Origin: Planctomycetota bacterium
Lineage (GTDB): Bacteria > Planctomycetota > UBA8742 > UBA2392
Direction of reading: 5' to 3'
Assembly: GCA_020638635.1 (NCBI GenBank)
Contig: JACKIE010000001.1
Span: 1 to 64,000 of the forward strand
DNA: 64,000 nt
Below are positions 16,603-25,103 of the stretch, one piece after another. The notes below the pieces were generated by a model. The model had not been told where the DNA came from. It did not search any database and worked only from the letters and a program-made list of their open reading frames with translations. How positions within the stretch are numbered: position 1 is the stretch's first letter; each line of letters begins with the position of its first letter. The translations under genes were made by a program, and so were the position numbers.

Positions 16603-17109
16603 TCAGGCATCGCCCAGGTAGTTGTTGTGGGGCTTGAAGCCGCTGGCCACGTCGGCGGCGAGCCTGCCCGCCAGAGTGCGCGGGAAGAAGTTGCGCCGCT
16701 CAAGCTCATGCACCGGCACCCACTCGTACCCCGTGCAGTAGTTATCCAGGGCGTGGCCGATCACCACCTCGCCCTCGCGCTTGCAGCGGAAGAAGATCTC
16801 CAGCTGGTGGGTCTGCTCGGTGATGCCGCCGTGCAGCACCTTGGCCGTGCGGCCCAGCAGCTCGCGCACGTAGACGATGTCGCCCGGGCGCACCGTGATG
16901 CCGAGCTCTTCGTGCACTTCACGGCGCAGGCCTTCGCCCAGGGTCTCCTGCTTGCGGATGCCGCCGCCGGGCGTGACGCACCAGCCTCCGTGCTGGTCCT
17001 GGTAGGTCATCACCAGCAGCTTGCCGTCCTCGATGATCAGGGCCCGGGCCGCGACGCGGATCGCGCCCGGCACGCTGTCCTTGTGGATGTCCACGTGCCC
17101 GTCACTCAT
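16603..17109 (-). CDS. NUDIX hydrolase
   Basis: 168 residues. The full NUDIX box is present: GGGIRKQETLGEGLRREVHE followed by ELGI, fitting G-x5-E-x7-R-E-x2-E-E-x-G. It hydrolyses a nucleoside diphosphate linked to another group, using a divalent metal; the substrate cannot be read from the sequence. The ATG overlaps the stop of the AI-2E-type permease gene by 4 bases (ATGA), so the two are translationally coupled. Confidence 0.92.
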   Translation of the reverse strand: MSDGHVDIHKDSVPGAIRVAARALIIEDGKLLVMTYQDQHGGWCVTPGGGIRKQETLGEGLRREVHEELGITVRPGDIVYVRELLGRTAKVLHGGITEQTHQLEIFFRCKREGEVVIGHALDNYCTGYEWVPVHELERRNFFPRTLAGRLAADVASGFKPHNNYLGDA

Positions 17110-18593
17110 GACTCTGCGGCTTTGGGCTTCTCGGATGCCAGGCTTCTGAAGTAGGGCAGCAGGAACTCGCGCCCCAGGGTCTTGGCGATCGCCGTCAGCG
17201 GCACGGCCAGCAGCGCGCCGAACAGGCCGAACAGCGAGGCCATCACGAACACGCCGACCAGGATTGTGACGGCGTGCAGTTCCACGGCGTCGCCCAGCAG
17301 CTTGGGCGCCAGCACGAACTGCTCAAGGGCCTGGATGCCATGGAAGCACACGCTCATGGCGATGATCGCCCACAAGGGCTCGCCGTTGATCGCCATCAGC
17401 GCCATGGCCGGCACCCAGCTGATCACCATGGCCGCGTACGGGATCAGGATGCCCAGCCCGCCCAGCAGCCCGAACAGCACGGCGTACTGCACGCCGAACA
17501 CCAGGTACACCGTGGTGGTGAGCACGGTGATGATGAAGACGATCACCATGCGCCCGCGGAAGAAGGCCTTCAGCATGGCGTCGATCTCGCGCAGGATGCG
17601 CTCGATGCGCGGGCGATGTGAGCCGGGCAGGTACTCGCGCCCTTTGGCCACCACCTTGTCCCAACCCACCATGAAGTACCAGGTGTAGATCGGCACCAGC
17701 ACTACGAACATCAGCAGCGTCAGCAGCCCGATCAGCCCGGTGCCCACCACGCTCAGCACCGTGCCGGTCGCGCTGGAGGCGGCGCCCGACACCGTGCGCG
17801 AGTCGCCCGTGGTCGCCGTGGCGCCGAACGCCACGAACCACTCGTCGGGCGAAACGCTGCCGTTGCCGTCGGCGTCCATGCGCTTGACGTTGTCGGCCCC
17901 GATCTCGCCGGCATCCAGCGCCAGGTCGCGTTTCACGTCGCTCGCTTGGAAGGTCGCCAGCAGCTCGGCCCGCGCGGCCGCCATCTCGGCGCGGGCCCGC
18001 GCGGCCTCGGGCGCCTCTACCTGCGACTCGGTGGGGAACAGGGAGTCAATCACGTACCCGCCCGCCTGCCCGAAGGTGTCTTCCTTTTCGTTCAGCTTCA
18101 TCGAGACGGGCGCCATTTCGTTCCAGCTTGCTACCCACTCGGACTGGTTCGACTTCAACTCGCCCCACAGCCCGCGCATCTGGGCGGAGAGGCTCTGCAC
18201 GTCGCTCACCACGCTGGCCGCAAACCAGCTTCCCGCGGCTACTCCGATCGCCAGGAAGGCGATGAAAATCAGCAGCACTGCCCGCGATCGTTTGATGCCG
18301 CGCTTAACCAGCCGCTGCACCAGGGGGTCCAGGATGTACGCAATCGCCATCGCCACCAGCAGCGGCACGAACACCGCGGACAGGTAGTAGCCCAGAAACA
18401 ACGCGCCGAACACAGCGCCGATCACGATCAGCCACTGCACGTTCCGCATCCGCAGCACTTGCGAATAGTCGGCCTTCAGGGCCTGCTTCAGGGTGGCCGG
18501 CAGCATCACCGTGTCGGTCAAAGCCGTCTCGGGGGGCTTCGGCGCCGGCGGCCTGGCCGGCTGGCTTTGGCGCGGTTTCTTTTTCTTGGCCAT
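17106..18593 (-). CDS. AI-2E/PerM-family permease with an EF-hand in its extracytoplasmic domain
   Basis: 495 residues from the ATG at 18593 (a GTG 24 bases upstream is possible). After a basic/Pro-rich cytoplasmic start come the membrane helices of the AI-2E transporter family (FGALFLGYYLSAVFVPLLVAM; later ILIPYAAMVISWVPAMALMA). The large loop between the early helices and the C-terminal core holds an Ala/Glu-rich helix and then DADGNGSVSPDE (17841-17876), a canonical 12-residue EF-hand calcium loop with Asp1, Asp3, Asn5, Gly6 and Glu12. A weaker partner-like segment (DVKRDLALDAGEIG) precedes it. Transported substrate unknown. Confidence 0.9.
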   Translation of the reverse strand: MAKKKKPRQSQPARPPAPKPPETALTDTVMLPATLKQALKADYSQVLRMRNVQWLIVIGAVFGALFLGYYLSAVFVPLLVAMAIAYILDPLVQRLVKRGIKRSRAVLLIFIAFLAIGVAAGSWFAASVVSDVQSLSAQMRGLWGELKSNQSEWVASWNEMAPVSMKLNEKEDTFGQAGGYVIDSLFPTESQVEAPEAARARAEMAAARAELLATFQASDVKRDLALDAGEIGADNVKRMDADGNGSVSPDEWFVAFGATATTGDSRTVSGAASSATGTVLSVVGTGLIGLLTLLMFVVLVPIYTWYFMVGWDKVVAKGREYLPGSHRPRIERILREIDAMLKAFFRGRMVIVFIITVLTTTVYLVFGVQYAVLFGLLGGLGILIPYAAMVISWVPAMALMAINGEPLWAIIAMSVCFHGIQALEQFVLAPKLLGDAVELHAVTILVGVFVMASLFGLFGALLAVPLTAIAKTLGREFLLPYFRSLASEKPKAAES

Positions 18594-18657
18594 GGTTGGC
18601 GGATTCTGAAGCAGCACCGGCTTGAGCGCAAGCGTGATAGGCGCCGCATTAAAAGAA

Positions 18658-18683
18658 GAGAGGCGGCCCGGGGGCCGCCTCTC
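18658..18683 (-). terminator. Intrinsic terminator of the TonB-like/cyclase-repeat gene
   Basis: GAGAGGCGGCC and GGCCGCCTCTC form an 11-bp stem, read leftward it is followed by TTCTTTTAAT. It stands about 20 bases past the stop at 18702. Confidence 0.75.
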
Positions 18684-18701
18684 TGGATGCCGCTTCTCCG
18701 T

Positions 18702-20384
18702 CTAGTGGCCGCCTTCTTCGAGGCGCAGGTAGCGGTAGTACACCTCGAGGGTCAGGCAGTTGATGGCGGTGGCGTACACGCGTCCGCCGGCCGAGCTCCA
18801 GGCGTCAACCGCGTCCCAGCTGCCGTGCTCGTCCAGGGCGTCCTTGCTGACGAGGCCGTTCTTCTTGTCGGACTCACAGTAGCCGCGCTGGCTGTCGAGC
18901 AGCACCGTGGACATGGCCTTTTCCCAGGTCTTCCAGGTGGCGCCGCCTACCTGGTAGAGCGCCAGGCTGGCGTAGTACCAATAGTAGTAGTCGATCTTGG
19001 TCTGTTCCCAGGTGGGCAGGAAGCCCTTCTCGGTGCACACGCGGCTCTGCGCCTTGATGGTCTTGTCGTTCAGGTCCGCCTTGCCCATGAACAGCATGCT
19101 CATCACGTAGATGGCGTCCATCGACGGGTTGTGGTCGTAGTCCTGGGCGCTGCGCAGACGGGCGTTGTTGCTGCCCGGGCTGTCGTAGCCGGTCTTCGGG
19201 TAGCCGTTCACGTCAACCGTCACCATCTTGTACCACTCGGCCGCGTCGGCGTAGCACTTGCTGCTGTCGAAATCCAGGCCGGCCATCTTGCAGCTCTTGA
19301 GCGCCAGCACCATCCATCCGCTCACCGAGCTGTCGTTGATGTTCGGCTGCACGCCGTAGCGCCAGCCCAGGCCCGGGTTCTGGGCCTTCAGGATGAACTC
19401 GACCGCCTTGTCCGCGATCGGCTTCAGGATCGTGTCGCCCGACAGGCCGTAAGCCTCGGCCATGGCCATCGCACAGATGGCGTGGTTGTACACGAAGTGG
19501 TCGTCTTCCTTGGCGCCGAAGCAGCCGTCGTTGTCCTGCACTTTGCGCAGGTACACGATCGCCTTGCGGCAGGTCTCGCGGTAGTCGCCTTCCTTGTGGT
19601 CGTAGCCGGCGCCCACGAAGGCCAGCAGGGACATGCCCGTCAGGCCGATGTCGCAGGTCGCTTCCCAGCCCTTGTCGCCGGTGGCCGAACCCGGCTCGAC
19701 GAACTCGATGTTGTAGGTCTTCTTGGCGCCGGTGCGGGCGGTGTCGTCGCTGAAGGTGGTCGCGCTCCAGTAACCTTCGCGGTTCTGGTGGTCCTTCAGC
19801 CACTCAAGCGCCGCACGGCTGCGGTCTTCGTGCGGACGTCCGCCGCCGCCGCGCGCCCGGCGATAGGCGAAGCCGCCCTTGCCGCCACGGCCGCCGCCGC
19901 CGCCCACGCCGCCACCCAGGCCCACGGCGCTGGAGGTGGAGTCGCGGTTCGGGTGCGGAGATTCGTTGTCGGAGGGGTCTTCGTTCGGGTTTTCGGCCAA
20001 GTCGTTGTTGGGCTTGTCGGAGGGGTCTTCGTTGACCTCGTCCTTGGCCTCTTCAACGATGCGCTCGTCTTCGGTCGGGTCCACCTGTTCCGGCTCATCC
20101 TTCGGGTATTCAACCGGCTTTTCGGGCGGCTGCTCGGGCGGAGGCGGCTCAGCGATCTGCTCTTGCTGGGCCTGGATGACCTCAACCTGCACGCGCTCAG
20201 GCGCGGTCGGCAGGATGAACCAGGCGATCACGAGCAGGATGACGTGCACGGCCAGTGCGATCGCCACCCAGGGCACTGAAGCCAGTGCCGTAAGATCTTC
20301 GCCGGTGGAACCTGCGGGCACTTCTTCCTGCCCGTAGTACTCCTGATCCGCCGGCTCTTCGTAATATTGCTGTTGACCCGCCAC
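18702..20384 (-). CDS. TonB-like N-terminus fused to a squalene-cyclase-type repeat domain
   Basis: 560 residues; GTG start with a GAGGAGG site. Residues 1-70 hold one membrane helix (PWVAIALAVHVILLVIAWFI), then a Pro/Glu/Lys-rich TonB-like periplasmic stalk and a Gly-rich hinge (VGLGGGVGGGGGRGGKGG). From about residue 180 to the end is an alpha/alpha toroid of the prenyltransferase/squalene-oxidase repeat type (AALEWLKDHQNREGYWSA, TCDIGLTGMSLLAFVG, GDKGWEATCDIG). No DxDD cyclase motif is obvious, so it is likely a binding or structural domain exposed outside the inner membrane. This layout is common in Planctomycetes. Function unknown. Confidence 0.85.
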   Translation of the reverse strand: MAGQQQYYEEPADQEYYGQEEVPAGSTGEDLTALASVPWVAIALAVHVILLVIAWFILPTAPERVQVEVIQAQQEQIAEPPPPEQPPEKPVEYPKDEPEQVDPTEDERIVEEAKDEVNEDPSDKPNNDLAENPNEDPSDNESPHPNRDSTSSAVGLGGGVGGGGGRGGKGGFAYRRARGGGGRPHEDRSRAALEWLKDHQNREGYWSATTFSDDTARTGAKKTYNIEFVEPGSATGDKGWEATCDIGLTGMSLLAFVGAGYDHKEGDYRETCRKAIVYLRKVQDNDGCFGAKEDDHFVYNHAICAMAMAEAYGLSGDTILKPIADKAVEFILKAQNPGLGWRYGVQPNINDSSVSGWMVLALKSCKMAGLDFDSSKCYADAAEWYKMVTVDVNGYPKTGYDSPGSNNARLRSAQDYDHNPSMDAIYVMSMLFMGKADLNDKTIKAQSRVCTEKGFLPTWEQTKIDYYYWYYASLALYQVGGATWKTWEKAMSTVLLDSQRGYCESDKKNGLVSKDALDEHGSWDAVDAWSSAGGRVYATAINCLTLEVYYRYLRLEEGGH

Positions 20385-20918
20385 AGCGACCTCCTCAATC
20401 TCGGCTTTATCCCCGGGAAGGGATGTTTACTTGCGACCCCTGAATAAACGGGGGCTGTGCAAGGTGGTTCGTTCTTGCTCAATAAAAAGCGAAGATTCTT
20501 TGTCAGTCCGCAGGCCAGAATGCTACCCGGGCTCTCCCGCACCCGCAAGTTCAATCCACAGTTAGGCTTGTAGCGCCAGACCAGTCAGGCGCCAGAGGTC
20601 CCGAACCAGCTTCTTTGAGTGACCACAATCACTCGTGTCAACCTCCGAATCAGGCCCGGTGGGCTCCAAATTCGCATCCCAGTGCGACTATCTGCATCCC
20701 GATGCGGTCAAAAGCAACGCAAATAGTTTGGTGGCATGCATTTAGGTTAAATCAGCTACGCCCGGCGCCAGGGCCGGGTTGATCAGAGGTCAGAGGACAG
20801 AGGACAGAGGACAGAGGTCAGAGGTCGGGGGTCAGATGTCAGCGGCTGCGGTTCCCTACAACCTACAACCTAATCCCTACAACCTGCCTACTCCCGCCTG
20901 CCTACTCCCGCCTCCCGC
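20385..20918. other. Gene-free spacer with simple repeats
   Basis: No credible gene is seen here. From about 20785 to 20840 there are tandem AGAGGTC/AGAGGACAG units, and from 20855 to 20935 CTACAACCTA and CCTACTCCCGCC units. The left half is plain sequence that would hold the promoter of the minus-strand gene starting at 20384. Confidence 0.6.
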
Positions 20919-20935
20919 CTAACTCCCCTCCGCTC
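20785..20935. repeat. Short tandem repeats (AGAGGACAG and CTACAACCTA types)
   Basis: Units AGAGGACAG/AGAGGTCAG repeat about seven times, followed by CTACAACCTA and TGCCTACTCCCGCC units. Related strings occur at 27951-28060 and 29685-29790, all between genes. Confidence 0.85.
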
Positions 20936-21488
20936 CCTTCATGATCGCGTTCACCCAACCATCCGTGTCGTTCAGCATCCGGTTGAAATCCGCCTCATCC
21001 TTGTTGCGCTGGTTCTGCAGCTTCGGGTGCGTGCCGGCCGTGATCTGCCGCAGCAGCCGCGCCGCCTGCACAGCCAGGTTCAGCAGCGCCATCAGCGGGT
21101 GTTTGCGGCCGCGCGGCTCTTTGCGGTGGTCGCGCCCGGGCTGGTTTTTGCCGGCGTGGCGGGGCTTGCCGTCTTCGTCGATATAGCTGACGGGCAGGTC
21201 GGCCTCGGCGGCGATGATCTTGCGCACCTCGCCCACGGGGAAGGTCTCCAGCACGTGGCCCGTGAGCAGCACGACCTGGTGCAGGAAGCAGGTAACATCG
21301 GCCAGCATGGTGGCGACTTCGTTGTCCGAAAGCGCCATGCCCTTGCGCTTCTCGCCGAAGTAACGCGGCGCGAGACGCAGGTCGGGCAGCTCGCCCGTCG
21401 GCCCGCGCAGCGGCACGGGTTTTTCGGACGGTGTTTCGACAGGCTTGTCGGCGGGTTTTTCGTCAGGTTTGTCGGCAGGTTTGTCCAT
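20919..21488 (-). CDS. Hydrophilic protein, unknown function
   Basis: 189 residues from the ATG at 21488, which follows an AAAGGACC site; the frame is open further upstream but the added residues look non-coding. The N-terminus is a DKPADKPDEKP repeat (Lys/Pro/Asp-rich), followed by a helical domain (FLHQVVLLTGHVLETFPVGE) and a basic C-terminal half (PGRDHRKEPRGRKH). No signal peptide or membrane helix is seen and no family is recognised. It lies next to repeat-rich DNA on both sides. Confidence 0.65.
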   Translation of the reverse strand: MDKPADKPDEKPADKPVETPSEKPVPLRGPTGELPDLRLAPRYFGEKRKGMALSDNEVATMLADVTCFLHQVVLLTGHVLETFPVGEVRKIIAAEADLPVSYIDEDGKPRHAGKNQPGRDHRKEPRGRKHPLMALLNLAVQAARLLRQITAGTHPKLQNQRNKDEADFNRMLNDTDGWVNAIMKGAEGS

Positions 21489-21659
21489 GGCAGGTCCTTT
21501 CGTGTGGAGAGACACCTCCCCCACCGAATGCGGCGCACGGAGCCCGCGAAAAGATTCCAAAGAAAGTTCCGCCAGCCGGCCGCCCGAAACGGCCGAAACC
21601 AAGGCCCCCGCCGGCCGCCCAAAAAACCACCCAAAGATTTAATGCCCAAACCCTCGCCA

Positions 21660-22010
21660 ACCAGTCCGTGATGCGGGCAGTCAGTGATGTGGGCGCCCCG
21701 CCCGTAGCAAAACCAAAGCCCGCCATGCCAATGGCGGGGATCAGGCCAAACAACCGTCCCAATAGGAACGGCCCCATCAACGCCCGCCACGTACCAGTGC
21801 GTCGGCCTGAAAGGCCAGCTCAAACAGCCCGGGCCAAAGGCCCGGGAACCAGGCACACACGAGTCCCCCGGCCTGAAAGGCCGGTTCACCCGGAGTGAAG
21901 AACGGCCCCTTCAGGGCCGGCGACTGACGCACCACAGGAAACCCAAGGCTGCGCCCCGGGCTGACAGAAAGGCCCCTTCAGGGCCAACGCAACGGCCTTT
22001 AGAGTTCCGG
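21660..22010. repeat. REP-like cluster of palindromes (left copy)
   Basis: This 350-base gene-free stretch contains palindromes such as GGCCTGAAAGGCC, CCCGGGCCAAAGGCCCGGG and GGCCCCTTCAGGGCC, plus GTGGGCGCCCCGCCCG near 21689. Most of the same units recur in reverse orientation at 24131-24345. Confidence 0.8.
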
Positions 22011-22158
22011 GCTGTCACCCATGCGTTGGGTTGAATCCCATTCGCGGTTTGGATCCAGTTCGCGGCTTCCGACTTTTTGATAGCAAGCGAGATCATTTAA
22101 GCGAAGATAACGGGGTCCACGGTAGCCACGGCTGGAAGTCCGGCACAGGAGGCCGACG

Positions 22159-23805
22159 ATGTCTTGCCGCATCTCAGTTCTGGTGATGGCTGTTCTGCTG
22201 TGTTCGAGCGCGTTGGCCGCCCAGTCAACAATGACAGTCCGAGAGGGCGGAGTGATGGGCACGCCGATCACCGACAACGAACCTGTCGGCGGTTTGCGCG
22301 ACTTCGGACTGATTCCGGTTTCGACACAGTCCGCACCGCTGACCATCTACATCACCAACACAGGCGGCAGCCCCATCAACTTCGGAAGCATCTTCAAAGT
22401 CGGCTCCAATCCCGGCGATTTCTTCTTTAACGCCTCGGCATTTGTGAACCCCCTCCCAGCCGGGCAGTCAACGTCGTTCATCGTTCTGTTCTATCGGGTC
22501 ACGGCAGGCGTAGGCACCTGCACGATCGAACTGCCACACGATGCGTCCGGTGCCGGCACCTCCCCCTTTGAAATCAACCTCAAGGGCGAGGCATACGTTC
22601 CGATTCCTGTGCTTCAGGTGACGGTCGGTTCCGCGGTCGGCACTCCAATCGCGCATCAACAATCTGCGGCCGGCACTTCACGAGATTTCGGAGTCCAGGA
22701 TGTCGCTGCCGGACCTACGTCTTCAATCACGATGTTCATTACGAATGCGGGCACCGGCACGCTGTCCATCGCCATCCCTGACATGGGCGGCACCTGGTGG
22801 ACGGAGTTCTTGGTCAACTCCACAGGCATGATCTCCCAACTGAGCGCAGGCCAATCCACCAGCTTCACCGTTGCGTTTGACCCGACATCAGCAGGCACAA
22901 AGGATGCTTACGTACGCATCTCGCATACAGACGCTGCGCAGCCGACTCCCTACTACATCCCCGTGGTCGGCATCGGGACGGTAACTCCGCAGCCTTCGAT
23001 GGACTTTATGTATGGTGCGGTCCACATTCCTTCGAATGGCTCGTACAACGTCGGCAACCGCACCGCCAGCACTGTCTCCAACCTGCCATTCAGCATCTCC
23101 AATACGGGCAACCTTGACCTGAACCTTACCGGCACGCCCGAGGTCGTGATCAGCAACCAGTCCGCCTGCAGCGCGAGTGTGAACACCGCGCCAGCCTTGA
23201 CCACCATTCCACCGAGCAGCAGCACCGGTCTCAGCGTGGACGTCACGCCTTTGACGAGCGGGCCGTGGTCGTTCCAGATGGTCATCGCCAATGACGACCC
23301 CTACCAGAACCCGTACACCGTGACCATCCAGGGCACCGCTACAGTCGCAGCCACCGAGATCAGAGTGGTTACCCAGCCGCTGAACGCCACGGCCGGCCAG
23401 ATCTTCAGCGTGCCGCCGGTGATCGCCGTGACCGATGCCGCTGGCCTGGTGGACACCAACGACAACACCACGCAGGTTGCTGTCGCCATCAGTTCCGGCA
23501 CCGGCGACCCCTCGGCCGTGCTGAGCGGAACGCTGACGGTGACGGCCGCGGGCGGCTACCTCGCGTTCACGGACCTGGCGATTGACCTGCCCTCGAGCGG
23601 CTACACGCTTACGTTCACGAACGTCAACGGCGCGCTGGGCACGGCAATCTCCGATCCGTTTGATGTCACCGGCGGCGCGGGCGGCGGTGATGGCGGCGAA
23701 GAAGAGAACAAGTGCAGCACCGGCCCCGGCCAGGACTACGCCATCGGGGCGCTGCTGCTGCTGTGCGCGCTGACCCTGCTGGCAAGGCGCAAAGCCGGAG
23801 CATAG
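22159..23805 (+). CDS. Exported choice-of-anchor D-type protein with C-terminal Cys/TM/Arg tail
   Basis: 548 residues; AGGAGG site before the ATG at 22159. A signal peptide (ISVLVMAVLLCSSALAAQS) is followed by at least three Ig-like beta modules of the ASH/choice-of-anchor D type. Each has the pattern RDFG..., then ITNAGTGTLSI, then LSAGQSTSFTVAFDPTSAG. The C-terminus has a Gly/Glu hinge, CSTGPGQDY, a hydrophobic helix (AIGALLLLCALTLLA) and RRKAGA, a layout like MYXO-CTERM-type sorting tails. It is probably a surface-anchored structural or adhesive protein. REP-like clusters lie on both sides of the gene in opposite orientation. Confidence 0.85.
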   Translation: MSCRISVLVMAVLLCSSALAAQSTMTVREGGVMGTPITDNEPVGGLRDFGLIPVSTQSAPLTIYITNTGGSPINFGSIFKVGSNPGDFFFNASAFVNPLPAGQSTSFIVLFYRVTAGVGTCTIELPHDASGAGTSPFEINLKGEAYVPIPVLQVTVGSAVGTPIAHQQSAAGTSRDFGVQDVAAGPTSSITMFITNAGTGTLSIAIPDMGGTWWTEFLVNSTGMISQLSAGQSTSFTVAFDPTSAGTKDAYVRISHTDAAQPTPYYIPVVGIGTVTPQPSMDFMYGAVHIPSNGSYNVGNRTASTVSNLPFSISNTGNLDLNLTGTPEVVISNQSACSASVNTAPALTTIPPSSSTGLSVDVTPLTSGPWSFQMVIANDDPYQNPYTVTIQGTATVAATEIRVVTQPLNATAGQIFSVPPVIAVTDAAGLVDTNDNTTQVAVAISSGTGDPSAVLSGTLTVTAAGGYLAFTDLAIDLPSSGYTLTFTNVNGALGTAISDPFDVTGGAGGGDGGEEENKCSTGPGQDYAIGALLLLCALTLLARRKAGA

Positions 23806-23821
23806 GCAAGCCCGCCCGCAA

Positions 23822-24125
23822 TCAGTCAGTGATGCGGGCGCCCCGCCCGCAAGTGGGGCAGGCTGCCAGCCTGCCGGCGCCACGGCACGGCCGTGGCGCC
23901 AGGTCATTCACGTATCCGGCTGAAATCCAAGCCCCGCCCGCAGCCGCGCCCCGAAGGGGCGCCGGTTGGTAGCCACGGGTGAAGCCAGGCCGGCGCAGCC
24001 GGCCGAGCGCAACCCGTGGATAGCAGGAAAGCAGAGTCCCGCCCCAAAGGGGCGGAGGAATCCGCCGCGCCAGGCAGGCGGCGAAATGGGGTCAGGCTCA
24101 GCTTGTGGTGCCTGACCCCTTTTCG
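23822..24125. repeat. REP-like palindromes and a GGGGTCAGGC hairpin
   Basis: No gene is seen. Units include GTGATGCGGGCGCCCCGCCC (shared with about 21680), CGCCACGGCACGGCCGTGGCG, GCGCCCCGAAGGGGCGC and CCGCCCCAAAGGGGCGG. At 24088-24119, GGGGTCAGGC pairs with GCCTGACCCC and is followed by TTTT. Confidence 0.75.
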
Positions 24126-24130
24126 CCGGT

Positions 24131-24345
24131 AAACTCCCCCCGGATGCGCTTCGGCCCGAAGGGCCGCTTCTGCCAGCCCAGGGCGAAGCCCTGGGATTAC
24201 GGAGCCGTTTCCGGTACGGCCCTGAAGGGGCCGTTCATCGTACCGCCGTATGAACCGGCCTTTCAGGCCGGCAATGAACCCGTTTCCGAAAACCCGGGCC
24301 TTTGGCCCGGGCTGACAGAGACGGCCTTTCAGGCCGGATGAATCT
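24131..24345. repeat. REP-like cluster of palindromes (right copy, inverted to the left copy)
   Basis: Palindromes CCCAGGGCGAAGCCCTGGG, GGCCCTGAAGGGGCC, CCGGCCTTTCAGGCCGG and CCCGGGCCTTTGGCCCGGG follow one another. Read on the minus strand they match the order and type of the cluster at 21800-22010. Confidence 0.8.
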
Positions 24346-24403
24346 GCCCGCTTCCGGCTGCATTCCTTAATCGCATCGCACTGTGTGCCTTACCCCTTTT
24401 CGC

Positions 24404-24540
24404 CGGCACAACAGGGCGCGCCGGCCAAGCCAGTAACCAACGCCAAACCAACCCCGCACAAAAGGCCCAGTCAGCAAAGCCGCTACACAGGCCTCAAGAC
24501 ATGCAGTTTAAAGGAGCCTGACCCCTTTAAACCCTCAGCG
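24404..24540 (+). repeat. Diverged direct repeat, copy 1
   Basis: The stretch from CGGCACAACAGGGCGCGCC to CTGACCCCTTTAAACCC is repeated with scattered changes at 24834-24971. By eye about three quarters of positions match. Confidence 0.75.
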
Positions 24541-24556
24541 ACTAATCGCCGATGTC

Positions 24557-24831
24557 GTGTCTGGGGACTGTACCGGAATAGCCGACGTAAGATCGAATGA
24601 CCTGGACATCTCGGTGTGCAAGAACCCTGACATTCACGGCCGGGACTACTTCGCGTTTCCGTACCTGATAGAGGTTCAGCCCCCCGGTGAGGCCCTAACG
24701 CGGGAAAGTGCTGCAAAGTCTCTGTCCCTGTTCCTGCAGGCCTTTGGGATGCGGGCGTCACGACAGTAACCGAGTACATGTTCGAGCAGGACCTCCCCCA
24801 CGCAGGTCGAAATGACGGAAAGAATTGGTAG
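24557..24831 (+). pseudogene. Frameshifted remnant of a small conserved-looking gene
   Basis: One frame encodes LDISVCKNPDIHGRDYFAF and continues to LSLFLQAFGM, then stops at 24769. The next frame picks up without a gap as LWDAGVTTVTEYMFEQDLPH and GRNDGKNW, ending at 24831. Joined by a single shift near 24745 these make a coherent polypeptide of about 90 residues, so this looks like a small gene broken by one indel. The family is not known to me. It lies exactly between the two copies of the direct repeat, which suggests a duplicated or mobilised unit. A sequencing error at the shift is an alternative. Confidence 0.5.
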
Positions 24832-24833
24832 GA

Positions 24834-24971
24834 CGGCACAACCGGGCTCGCCAGCCCCGCCAACCACCAACGCCAAAGCAACCCCACACAAAGGGCTCAG
24901 CCAGCAATACCGCCACACTGGCCTGGAAACAGACGTTTTAAAGAAGCCTGACCCTTTTGACCCTTTTAGCG
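24834..24971 (+). repeat. Diverged direct repeat, copy 2
   Basis: Matches copy 1 (24404-24540) along its length, including CCAACGCCAAA, the CAGCAA...CCGC block and GCCTGACCC at the end. Confidence 0.75.
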
Positions 24972-25103
24972 TTTCACGCCCGGTTCAACATTGCGGTGCC
25001 TGAGCCCCTTCGCCCCGCCCGGGTCAACAACGGCGAAAGCCGGACCCTTCACTCGATCTCCAACGACTATTCACACTTAGGAGCTGAGGTTTTCCGCAAG
25101 ATC

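Noticed and set aside
17946..20279. Open frame of over 770 codons on the plus strand across the permease and TonB-like genes
   Set aside because: It crosses two real minus-strand genes and their terminator and shows no domain.
22030..22158. Small open frames in the leader of the choice-of-anchor D gene
   Set aside because: No ribosome site and no protein-like composition.
24404..24971. Integron-like gene cassette with attC sites
   Set aside because: No integrase, and the repeats lack clear GTTRRRY/RYYYAAC core sites placed as in attC.
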